Assembly: GCF_016862955.1 (NCBI RefSeq)
Contig: NZ_BONY01000019.1
Coordinates: 86,514 to 150,513, forward strand
Source: Rhizocola hellebori
GTDB lineage: Bacteria; Actinomycetota; Actinomycetes; Mycobacteriales; Micromonosporaceae
Length of the DNA: 64,000 nucleotides
Direction: 5' to 3'
Under the pieces are notes generated by a model. That model was not told the origin of the DNA, made no database searches, and saw only the letters and a program-made list of their open reading frames with translations. Position 1 is the stretch's first letter. Every line of letters begins with the position of its first letter. The position numbers and the translations under genes are program-made. Shown here piece by piece: positions 17,490 through 25,017 of this stretch.

Positions 17490-20400
17490 GTGCGCAGCCT
17501 TGTCCTCACGCCGTTACCCCAATCCCATGTGGCAGCGGAGCGAATCCTACTGCGCCATCCGGGCCAGGCCACTGAAAGCCTGACCGAGTCGTATCTCTAC
17601 ACCACCGGCGGATGGCTACTCAAGGCGGTCTCGCCAGACCCGTCGCGCGGCTCCACCATCAACGGCTACAACAATGTCGGCGAGGTCATCAGCACCACCG
17701 ACGCGGTCACCAACGTGACCCAATGCGCCTATGACTTCGCAGGGCGCAAGGTGCTCACCACACTTCCCGACGGCTCCAAACGCAAAACGATCGTGGATGC
17801 TGGCACCGGTCGGCCTATTGCTCAGCAAGAACTGAGCGCGGCCAATGCGGTGCTTCGCACCAACTCGGTCACCTACGACGCGAACGGCAATGTGCTGTCG
17901 GCTACCGATGGCCGTGGCACCGTCCAGTCATTCAGCTATGACGCCCTTGGCCGGGTAACCCAAGCCGTGCAACCAATTTCGGCCACAGATTCAATCACCG
18001 CTTCTTTCGGGTATGACGCCAACGGCTCCCGCACTCGATTCACCGATGGTCGCAACAACACCTTCCGCACCACATACAACAGCTGGAATCTGCCCGAGGC
18101 GCAAGTCGACCCCGGCAACAGCACCTTCCTCACCGCCTATGACAGCCTGGGCCGAGTCGACAACACCCTCTCCCCGGGCGGGGTCAGACTCACCAACCAC
18201 TACGACCTGATGAGTAACCTCACCAGCGTCACCGGCACCGGCGCCGAGGTGTCCACAGTGGACAAGACCTACGGCTACGACAGCCTTGGCAGGGTTACTT
18301 CGGTGTCGGGCAGCGGCGGGTCCAACAACCTGACCTACGACGACCGCGGCCTGCCGACCTCGGTGACCGGGCCGTCGGGCAACTCGTCGTTCAGCTGGAC
18401 CGCGGATGGCCTTCTGGCCTCTCGCACCGATGCCGCCGCCACCACCTCCTACACCTACGATGCGGCTGGCCGCCTGGCGACCGCCGCCAACTCCTCCGCC
18501 GGACTAAATCTCGCCCTGACCTACAACAACCTCTCCCAGCCGTCCCAGATCACCTATGGCAGCAACCAAAACCGCCGAATCCTCGGCTACGACACCCTGC
18601 ACCGGCTCGAAAGCGACGAACTGAAAACCGCCGCTGGAACGTCGATCGCGAAAATCACCTACGGCTGGGACGCCAACGACAACGAAACCTCGAAGACCAC
18701 CACCGGTTTCGCAGGCTCAAGCGCCAACACCTATACCTACGACTGGGCTGACCGCATCGTGTCCTGGAACGCGACCGTCTATGCCTACGACAAGTCGGGC
18801 AACCGCACCCAGGCCGGTGGCAAGACCTTCACTTACGACGCAGCCAACCGCCTGCAGTCGGCCTCGGACGGCACCACCTACCAATACACGGCCCGCGGCA
18901 CTCTGAGCCGCACGACAGTTGGCACGGTGTCGACGGACACTCTCTCCGACGCCTTCAATCAGGTCACCCGCCAGTATTCAACCGCCACCCAATACAGCGA
19001 CTACAGCTACGACGGTTTCGGCCGGGTCTTTCAGGCCGGCTTTGCCTATTCGGGCACGGGCAACGACCTGGCCGCAGATCCAGCCGCCACCTACATCCGC
19101 GGCCCCGGCGGTGAGCTGCTCGGTTCGAAGACCGGAGCGAACGCCACCTACGCCTGGACCGACCTGCACACCGACGTCGTCGCCCAGTTCACCGCCACCG
19201 GCACCACCCTGGCCGGGTCGACCACCTACGAACCCTTCGGCAAAGTCACCGCCACCGGGGGAACGCAGGGCAACCTGGGCTACCAGTCAGCGTGGACCGA
19301 CCCGCAAACCAAGCGTGTCAACATGCACGCCCGTTGGTACAACACCGACACCGGCCAATTCGACTCGCGCGACACGACCTCACAAAGCCCGCTGCCCGCT
19401 TCCATCAACGCCAACCGCTTCGCCTACGCCAACGCCAACCCGCTGACCAGAGTCGACCCCACCGGACACGCCTCCGACGTAACCGGTGGTGGCGGCTGGA
19501 GCGTGGACCCAGCCGAGAACGAGGAAGGCCTGGACCCGTGTCGGAGGTCCGCGGACTGGTACTACCGCCACGGTGGTGGCCTAGCACCTCCTTGCGTGAC
19601 GAGCCCAACTCGCGATGTCAACACGGGCAATCCGGGTTTCCCGGGGCGCACCGGCAATACTGTCAACGGCTGTGCCCACGGCAACTATGACTGGATCTTC
19701 GAAAACTGCACCGGCGTCGGTACTTACAACGGCGGCAATTTCAGCTGTGTCGCCGACGTCACCCACGAAGTGGAGATGTGCTTCACCAAAGAGCAAATGG
19801 GCGGAGTCAGCCCAGTGCTGTTCGGCTCTGAACTCGACCTCGCGGTCGGCAGACGAGGAGGCTACGGCGACGACCCGACCACTGCACAAATCCTGATGGG
19901 CGTCGTCCTGCAGCAAGCGATCAACGTCGCAGCTCAACGCCAGGCCGACCTCGACCAGCGCAACACCGACGCCAAATCCGCCGCCGATTGTCAGGCGAGC
20001 TGGGCCTGCCGCAACGCAGGCTGGGTCGGTACCGTCGTAGGCGCGGTAGCGGGAACCATCGCCGGTGCGGTGTGCCTTGCGGTCACTGCCGGAGCTGGCT
20101 CGATATTCTGCGGGGCGCTCGGCGGCTTGGTGGGCGGTTTCGTCGGCAGCCTCACCACCGGTGCCATGCAAGGCAAACATGGCGCAGAGCTGTGGGTTGG
20201 TGCCGCCATCGACGGTCTCATCGGCGCCGCGGTCGGGCTGGTCACCCTCGGCCTGGGTGCAGGTCTGGGTGTCCTCATCCGCAAGGGCTTGGGCACCGTG
20301 GCTGGGCAGGCGTTCAGCGGCGCCATCCGCTCCAGCGTCTCCAACGCCGGCGCCAAACTGGCCAACACCGCACTGGGTCGTATCACCGCCGCTGCCCGTG

Positions 20401-21359
20401 GCCTGGTGGCCAAGGCCGAAGAAAAGTTCGGCAAGTGCACCGTGGCCACCGCCGCTCAGGCAGTCACCGCCGGTGCCTCCGCCGCCGCGACAGCGCACAG
20501 TTTCAGTCCCGACACTGAAGTCCTGATGGCCGACGGCACCACCAAGGCGCTCAAGGACATCAAAGTCGGCGACGAAGTCACCGCCACCGACCCCACCACC
20601 GAGCAGACCACCGCCCAGCTGGTCACCGCTCTGCACGTCAACCTCGACAACGACCTGATCGACGTCACAGTTAGCCTCGACCAGCCGGAGGCCTCTGAAA
20701 GGAATGGCGTCGGCAACGGCGACCGCAGCACTCGCGGCCCCACCGCGACGCTGCACACCACCGATCACCACCCGTTCTGGGACAGCACCGCCAAGCAGTG
20801 GGTAAACGCCGCCCAACTGCGCCCCGGCAACTCCACCCTCGTCGGCCCTGACGGCCAGACCGTGCACGTCACGGCCTTGCACGAGGTCGTCGGCGTCAAA
20901 CAAATGCGCGACCTCACCGTCGCCGCTCTGCACACGTACTACGTGGTCGCAGGGAATACGCCGGTCCTGGTGCACAACTGCGGTGAGAAGTATGTGACCT
21001 ATACAAAGACGCACCCGGAGACAGGCCAGGTGTACACCGGACGCTCATATGGAACGGGTACACCAGAGCAGATCGTGGCGGCGCGCGACGCTGGTCATCA
21101 CATGAATGACAAGGGCTTCGGCCCCGCTGTGCTGGATCAATTCCAAGACGCGACACTCCCTCACGCCAGTCGTCACAGCGATCCTGCGTACCAAGCTATT
21201 CGAGGTCGCGAACAAGGGTTGATAGACTTCTTTGGGGGATCGCAAAGCGATGGCGGAACATCTGGAAATGCAATTCGAGGAATTGCGGCAGACAACCCAT
21301 TACTTGATACATTCATGAACGCTGCTAATGTAGCGTTTGGCGGTTCAGGCCGACGGTAG
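17490..21359 (+). CDS. 5'-truncated RHS/YD-repeat polymorphic toxin with HINT and GIY-YIG-like C-terminal domain
   Basis: A 1289-codon frame. Residues about 30-620 are YD/RHS repeats (many GYD..GR.., TYDANGN, TYDAAGRL units), ending with the RHS core boundary RWYNTDTGQFDSRD and RVDPTGH (about 615-660). A linker with glycine-rich hydrophobic stretches follows (about 850-940). A pretoxin HINT protease domain runs from HSFSPDTEVLMADGT to TPVLVHNC (about 1003-1164). The last 125 residues form the toxin tip: KYVTYTKTHPETGQVYTGRS, then conserved Arg, HH and a GREQGLIDF...GNAIRG segment, which fits a GIY-YIG/URI-type nuclease. No signal peptide or usual N-terminal domains exist; the first ~25 residues are unlike RHS, so the 5' end is lost and expression is doubtful. 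Confidence 0.8.
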   Translation: MRSLVLTPLPQSHVAAERILLRHPGQATESLTESYLYTTGGWLLKAVSPDPSRGSTINGYNNVGEVISTTDAVTNVTQCAYDFAGRKVLTTLPDGSKRKTIVDAGTGRPIAQQELSAANAVLRTNSVTYDANGNVLSATDGRGTVQSFSYDALGRVTQAVQPISATDSITASFGYDANGSRTRFTDGRNNTFRTTYNSWNLPEAQVDPGNSTFLTAYDSLGRVDNTLSPGGVRLTNHYDLMSNLTSVTGTGAEVSTVDKTYGYDSLGRVTSVSGSGGSNNLTYDDRGLPTSVTGPSGNSSFSWTADGLLASRTDAAATTSYTYDAAGRLATAANSSAGLNLALTYNNLSQPSQITYGSNQNRRILGYDTLHRLESDELKTAAGTSIAKITYGWDANDNETSKTTTGFAGSSANTYTYDWADRIVSWNATVYAYDKSGNRTQAGGKTFTYDAANRLQSASDGTTYQYTARGTLSRTTVGTVSTDTLSDAFNQVTRQYSTATQYSDYSYDGFGRVFQAGFAYSGTGNDLAADPAATYIRGPGGELLGSKTGANATYAWTDLHTDVVAQFTATGTTLAGSTTYEPFGKVTATGGTQGNLGYQSAWTDPQTKRVNMHARWYNTDTGQFDSRDTTSQSPLPASINANRFAYANANPLTRVDPTGHASDVTGGGGWSVDPAENEEGLDPCRRSADWYYRHGGGLAPPCVTSPTRDVNTGNPGFPGRTGNTVNGCAHGNYDWIFENCTGVGTYNGGNFSCVADVTHEVEMCFTKEQMGGVSPVLFGSELDLAVGRRGGYGDDPTTAQILMGVVLQQAINVAAQRQADLDQRNTDAKSAADCQASWACRNAGWVGTVVGAVAGTIAGAVCLAVTAGAGSIFCGALGGLVGGFVGSLTTGAMQGKHGAELWVGAAIDGLIGAAVGLVTLGLGAGLGVLIRKGLGTVAGQAFSGAIRSSVSNAGAKLANTALGRITAAARGLVAKAEEKFGKCTVATAAQAVTAGASAAATAHSFSPDTEVLMADGTTKALKDIKVGDEVTATDPTTEQTTAQLVTALHVNLDNDLIDVTVSLDQPEASERNGVGNGDRSTRGPTATLHTTDHHPFWDSTAKQWVNAAQLRPGNSTLVGPDGQTVHVTALHEVVGVKQMRDLTVAALHTYYVVAGNTPVLVHNCGEKYVTYTKTHPETGQVYTGRSYGTGTPEQIVAARDAGHHMNDKGFGPAVLDQFQDATLPHASRHSDPAYQAIRGREQGLIDFFGGSQSDGGTSGNAIRGIAADNPLLDTFMNAANVAFGGSGRR

Positions 21360-21405
21360 AATCCGGTGAGGCCGCAGGGATTGAGCGAGGACGGAAGGCA
21401 ACGAG

Positions 21406-21858
21406 ATGGCAGTGCGTTTCGTGTCAGGTGGTGTTCTGAGAGTGCCGCTACCAGGCGAAGAGGTCGCCTACGCTGTCATGCTTGCTACATTCCCGTATGT
21501 GGCATTCTACGGCGAGGATGACGGTTTGGTTGATCACAAGCCGCCAAGCGGGCGACCTCTGTTTGTGGTTGCCGTGCAGAAGAATGCCTATTCCGGCGGC
21601 GGCTGGGGACCAGTCCTATTCCGTTTGGGGGAACGGGATCTGCCGCAGATCCCGTCCTTCTATCGCCAGAATGTGATGCGCGCAGACGACTGTGAAATCG
21701 TCGAGGCATCTGGAGTGACACGAAAGGCTAGTCCGGCGGAATGTATTGGGCTGGAGCGGAGTGCAGTCTGGGCGGCGGTTCATATCGAACGCCGCATCCA
21801 AGACCACTACGCCAATCGACCCAACGCATTCCTTGAGTCGATGCGATTGAAGCTTTGA
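21406..21858 (+). CDS. Candidate immunity protein for the RHS toxin
   Basis: A 150-residue protein starting 47 bases after the toxin stop, in the same direction, the classical position of a polymorphic-toxin immunity gene. The sequence (PLPGEEVAYAVMLATFPYVAFYGEDDG, given here in two parts: the PLPG turn and the YVAFY strand) resembles the Imm26 family, which I infer from pattern only. Base composition is less GC-biased than the flanking core genes, as is common for immunity genes. Role: bind and block the C-terminal nuclease in the producing cell. Confidence 0.65.
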   Translation: MAVRFVSGGVLRVPLPGEEVAYAVMLATFPYVAFYGEDDGLVDHKPPSGRPLFVVAVQKNAYSGGGWGPVLFRLGERDLPQIPSFYRQNVMRADDCEIVEASGVTRKASPAECIGLERSAVWAAVHIERRIQDHYANRPNAFLESMRLKL

Positions 21859-22216
21859 TCAGCCTCCGATCGGCGCTGTGCATAACCCAACTCGGGGGAA
21901 GGGCGTGTCCGCTTGCGCGCTACGCTGCGTACCGAGAGTATTGCGCAATGTGGTGAAGGTCGTGGCGGTGGCCTGGGTTGCCGTCAAGTACCTTCCATAA
22001 AGGGCACACAATGATCGACTTGGATTGCCCAGTCGCCCTGATTTTTCATCACAGAAAACAAAAGCTGCCCACCTGCGCCCCGGCCACTCCGCGCGGCAGG
22101 CGAACCCAACTGGCGCAGCGGCGTAAGGCAAAGCCATCTGACTGGACCCCGGATCTTGGTCACCAGGGGACCAGATCAGATGGACCTGATCACCGGGATC
22201 CAGTCACATCGATTGA
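21859..22216. other. Intergenic stretch without a supportable gene
   Basis: This 358-base stretch separates the immunity gene from the minus-strand gene at 22217. Short frames exist on both strands (for example 21978-22265 plus and 21859-22137 minus), but they lack ribosome sites, coding bias and family similarity. The region 22010-22070 is unusually AT-rich and may be a remnant of an inserted element. Confidence 0.5.
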
Positions 22217-22729
22217 TCAACCGGCTGGTTGGAAGTCAACGACCGCCACTTTCTCTTCCCGGTAGACGTCAAGATTCTCATAAACCCCAGACTGACCATC
22301 GCGGATCTTGTGGAATCGGAACGTGCCGTTCGTTCGGTTCGTGGACACTATGCACCGCACCGGAATCGGGTCTTCCATGTCAGCTACCAACCGGCAGATC
22401 TCCAACGCGAACGCCACACCGTGTCGCAAGAGCACAACCTGGTCCACCTCACCGATCGACGGTTCTCCCTCCTCAGAGAGCGCCACATCCACCGGGACCA
22501 GATCCTCAAGGTGGAAGCTGTTGACGAAGCACTCCCAGCCTGTGAGGTCGCCAAAGTTGCCCGGAGGAGGTGCCGCCCACAGCGCACCGCCGTTCCACAC
22601 CACCACTTGCTCACGGAGTTCGATGCCGTCCACGACCATCGCCCGCAGTCCCGCTGAGAGCCCGCCCGAGGGCATCGCGAAGCCGGCGCCCGCTAGCACT
22701 CCCAGACCAGCCGCGGCACCATCATTCAT
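22217..22729 (-). CDS. Hypothetical protein in the toxin island
   Basis: A 170-residue soluble protein starting MNDGAAAGLGVLAGAG. The C-terminal 110 residues are well folded in appearance (WECFVNSFHLEDLVP, then EVDQVVLLRHGVAFALEICR and a basic end KIRDGQSGVYENLD). I recognise no family. Placement within the polymorphic-toxin island and the acidic composition suggest an immunity-type protein, but this is inference. A GTG at 22744 would add five residues. No clear ribosome site is seen for either. Confidence 0.55.
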   Translation of the reverse strand: MNDGAAAGLGVLAGAGFAMPSGGLSAGLRAMVVDGIELREQVVVWNGGALWAAPPPGNFGDLTGWECFVNSFHLEDLVPVDVALSEEGEPSIGEVDQVVLLRHGVAFALEICRLVADMEDPIPVRCIVSTNRTNGTFRFHKIRDGQSGVYENLDVYREEKVAVVDFQPAG

Positions 22730-23050
22730 TCGTATCACCAGCACAAACCCATGATCCCGATACCTGATTGGCCGCCGTCAGGGGGGTATCGGTACAGGGG
22801 CTTCGGCCACAACCCCCAGGCTGCCACGCGGCTCGACGCTCCCGGCCCGATGTCGTCTAGCCGGGACGTGTCACCCACGTCTCGATAACGATCCGTCACC
22901 GGATCATGAGACCTGACACTGGGCGGCAGGTGTCTATTTCGCAGTCTTCTGGTCGCGGCTGGCCCGCTTGGCGGGTGCCGAACGATGTGGACAACTTAGT
23001 TATGGCAGCCCCGTTGTATCATTCGCAGATTCTCAAGCTCAGTTACCAGT
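22730..23050. other. Intergenic stretch between divergent toxin-island genes
   Basis: These 321 bases contain no frame I can support. A short hairpin (CCCGC, TTG, GCGGG) lies near 22966 and could end a plus-strand transcript. The stretch presumably holds the promoters of the divergent genes at 22729 and 23051. Confidence 0.4.
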
Positions 23051-23284
23051 ATGGAACGGCTGATCATGGCTCCAGATAGCGCAGCGAACGAGAGGGCTCG
23101 CCTGCTGATTCGACAGTTACGTGACCCGACCTTGCCCGATGAGTCGGCTGACGCCTTACTCACCGAACTCGAACGTCTGCTGGGATACCCGAGGGTTTCC
23201 GACCTGCTGTTCAACTCGGATCCGGAGTTGTCCGACGATGAGATGGTGGAAAAGGCTTTAGAGTACAAGCCGTTTGCGCTGTGA
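23051..23284 (+). CDS. Small acidic immunity-like protein
   Basis: A 77-residue acidic protein ending ...GYPRVSDLLFNSDPELSDD and then EMVEKALEYKPFAL. The 'G.P.VSDLIF....ELT.EEIV..AL.Y.P' pattern is shared with short actinobacterial and proteobacterial proteins found after polymorphic toxins and likened to bacteriocin-immunity helical proteins. An internal ATG at 23066 is a possible start. No cognate toxin is adjacent, so it may be an orphan immunity gene. Confidence 0.65.
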   Translation: MERLIMAPDSAANERARLLIRQLRDPTLPDESADALLTELERLLGYPRVSDLLFNSDPELSDDEMVEKALEYKPFAL

Positions 23285-23399
23285 TCGATGGAGTCCGAAG
23301 CGCTGGCCGAGGTTGAGTCATTTCCTGCGCAAAGGGCAAGTAAGTGGCATTCTCCGGTTAGCCAGCGGCGCGCTGCCAGGAAGGAAGAGGTCCTTTCTT

Positions 23400-23837
23400 G
23401 TGCACTTCGATGACCTTAGCGAATATACCTACGGGGAGCGGCCGAAGAGCTGCACAGGAGCATTAGCTGTCGGCTGGCTTGCCCTCTCGGCACCATTTGT
23501 AATGGGCGCGATCTCGCGCGCAGTGATGTCAAGAGTCAAAGTACTGGTGGAGAACCCGATTAATCTCACGCGCGGATATCATGCGTGCGAATTTTGCGTG
23601 GATCACCTCAGGAATCATAAGGTCGATTCGCGTGCACTTGTGCGCCAACTTCGCGACTTAGGCGCTCTCGGCAATGGCGAGATTTTGGTGACGGGGCTCG
23701 ATGGAGTTTGCTATTTCTCGCCCGTACTTGTAGCGCATTACATGGAGGTGCACGAATACTGCCCTCCTCTTGAGTACTGCGAGGCGGTTGTCTCGATGCA
23801 CTTGGACGCTGCCGTTCGACCCGATGAACGGCGCTGA
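23400..23837 (+). CDS. Hypothetical protein with conserved CEFC and HYMEVH motifs
   Basis: A 145-residue protein. The GTG at 23400 is chosen because an AGGAAGAGG ribosome site precedes it and the family N-terminus (HFDDLSEYTYGE) begins there. It contains TRGYHACEFC (about 56-65), GNGEILVTGLDG and PVLVAHYMEVHEYCPP, a conserved set I associate with a family of actinobacterial proteins near toxin and immunity genes (DUF7919-like). The CxxC with nearby histidines could bind a metal. Likely an immunity or toxin-accessory protein; the function is not established. Confidence 0.65.
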   Translation: MHFDDLSEYTYGERPKSCTGALAVGWLALSAPFVMGAISRAVMSRVKVLVENPINLTRGYHACEFCVDHLRNHKVDSRALVRQLRDLGALGNGEILVTGLDGVCYFSPVLVAHYMEVHEYCPPLEYCEAVVSMHLDAAVRPDERR

Positions 23838-23941
23838 TATTTCAGACAAATGAGCAGGTGATGGTACCGAGTTGGGAAGGCTCACTGCTGGCCGGAACGG
23901 TGGCGTGGCGTATCTTGCGAGCGTCACAGGAAGGACAACGT

Positions 23942-24286
23942 ATGCCGCGAATGCATGACACCCAACCGCTGTACCTGCTGACGGTCGAATGCTACGAGTT
24001 CGTCGACGACGGGTGGCCGCCATGGGTGAAGGCTCGCTTGGTTGATGCTGATGGGAACACGTGGCATTTTGCCGAGAAGACGCCGATGTTCTTCGACCAA
24101 GACGAGCCAACGGGTTCCACGCCATTGCCAGTGATGGGCAATGGTAGATGCGAAATTCTGCAATCTGGGCTAGATAGTCAGGGCAATGAAATTCTGGTGG
24201 TGCGGGCCGAAGTCGAGGCGATCGAGGACGACATCTGCGAGTTTCGCGTAAGGCCGGAACAGATCGCGGGCCGCTGGAATGCCTAG
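23942..24286 (+). CDS. Hypothetical protein in the toxin island
   Basis: A 114-residue acidic beta-rich protein starting MPRMHDTQPLYLLTVECYEF. The start at 23942 has the ribosome site AGGAAGGACAACGT upstream; the longer frame to 23858 is unlikely. It contains PWVKARLVDADGNTWHFAEK and VVRAEVEAIEDDICEFRVRP, a pattern seen in short orphan proteins beside polymorphic toxins. No catalytic motif. Probably an immunity-type or hitchhiking accessory gene. Confidence 0.6.
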   Translation: MPRMHDTQPLYLLTVECYEFVDDGWPPWVKARLVDADGNTWHFAEKTPMFFDQDEPTGSTPLPVMGNGRCEILQSGLDSQGNEILVVRAEVEAIEDDICEFRVRPEQIAGRWNA

Positions 24287-24417
24287 CGAACCGCGGCGGG
24301 TCCGCGAAATGTATTGAAGGAAGGCCTTCTTGTGGGGCTGGGGCGAAACCGTAGTCTCGTCGCGGTTTATGGTGACGGGTGGTCCGCATCAGGGCGAGCG
24401 ACGGGGAGTGTGGCGCG

Positions 24418-24927
24418 ATGGCGACGGTTGAGCAGTATGTCGAGGCGGTGCGGGGGGCGTTGGTGGGGGACGGGTGTGAGGTGTCGCAGGAGCTGTTGGC
24501 CGGCGACGCCGTGACGGTCGGGTATAGGGGGAATGCCAAGGCGGCCACCAGGATGCACACGTTCACGGTGGTGGCGGTGCGGGAGAAGGTGGACGAGGCT
24601 GCGGTTCTGGAGTTTACGAGCAGCGTCGTGGATCTGGCCAAAGTGCGTAAGGGGACCTGGCGCGGGGCGCAGTCGGGAGTGCTGGCGATGCCGGTGCTTG
24701 TGTCGGAGAGTGTTGATGCGGGCGCGGTGGCGTTGATGGCGAAGGCGTTCCGGCTGAACATGGGCGGGTTCGCGGCTATGGCGCATCCGGCGATCGTGGA
24801 TGTCGCGCAGGGGGCGGTGCACACGTTCCGGGGGACCCGGTGGTGGGGATATGCCTACAACGGGCTCATTCGCAAGAAGCTGGCGCTTTACCTGCCGGAT
24901 CCGGGCAAGGTCGGCGTGGCGCGCTGA
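24418..24927 (+). CDS. Conserved actinobacterial hypothetical protein
   Basis: A 169-residue protein starting MATVEQYVEAVRGALVGDG. ATG 24418 has a GGGGAG ribosome site about twelve bases upstream. The end, VDVAQGAVHTFRGTRWWGY and IRKKLALYL, matches a recurrent actinobacterial family (QG.V..FRGT...G..Y...LR.K). No known activity or motif. It is higher in GC than the preceding toxin-island genes and may mark the island's right boundary. It ends just before a strong bidirectional terminator. Confidence 0.65.
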   Translation: MATVEQYVEAVRGALVGDGCEVSQELLAGDAVTVGYRGNAKAATRMHTFTVVAVREKVDEAAVLEFTSSVVDLAKVRKGTWRGAQSGVLAMPVLVSESVDAGAVALMAKAFRLNMGGFAAMAHPAIVDVAQGAVHTFRGTRWWGYAYNGLIRKKLALYLPDPGKVGVAR

Positions 24928-24971
24928 GGGTGACGCGCATCGTGAAGGTGGTCGCGTAGCCGGGGTGTGAA

Positions 24972-25007
24972 AGTGGCCGCCGGCAAGCGAATCAGCCGGC
25001 GGCCACT
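24972..25007. terminator. Bidirectional terminator hairpin
   Basis: A perfect 13-base stem (AGTGGCCGCCGGC with GCCGGCGGCCACT) closes a ten-base loop. It sits between convergent genes ending at 24927 (plus) and 25018 (minus), so it can stop transcripts from both sides. Confidence 0.75.
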
Positions 25008-25017
25008 GATATGGCGG

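Noticed and set aside
21859..22265. Short frames on both strands after the immunity gene
   Set aside because: No ribosome sites, codon bias or family similarity; probably remnants or non-coding.
23658..24824. 388-codon minus-strand frame in the toxin island
   Set aside because: It spans three plus-strand genes with good ribosome sites and has a Pro/Thr/Arg-rich composition typical of a shadow frame.
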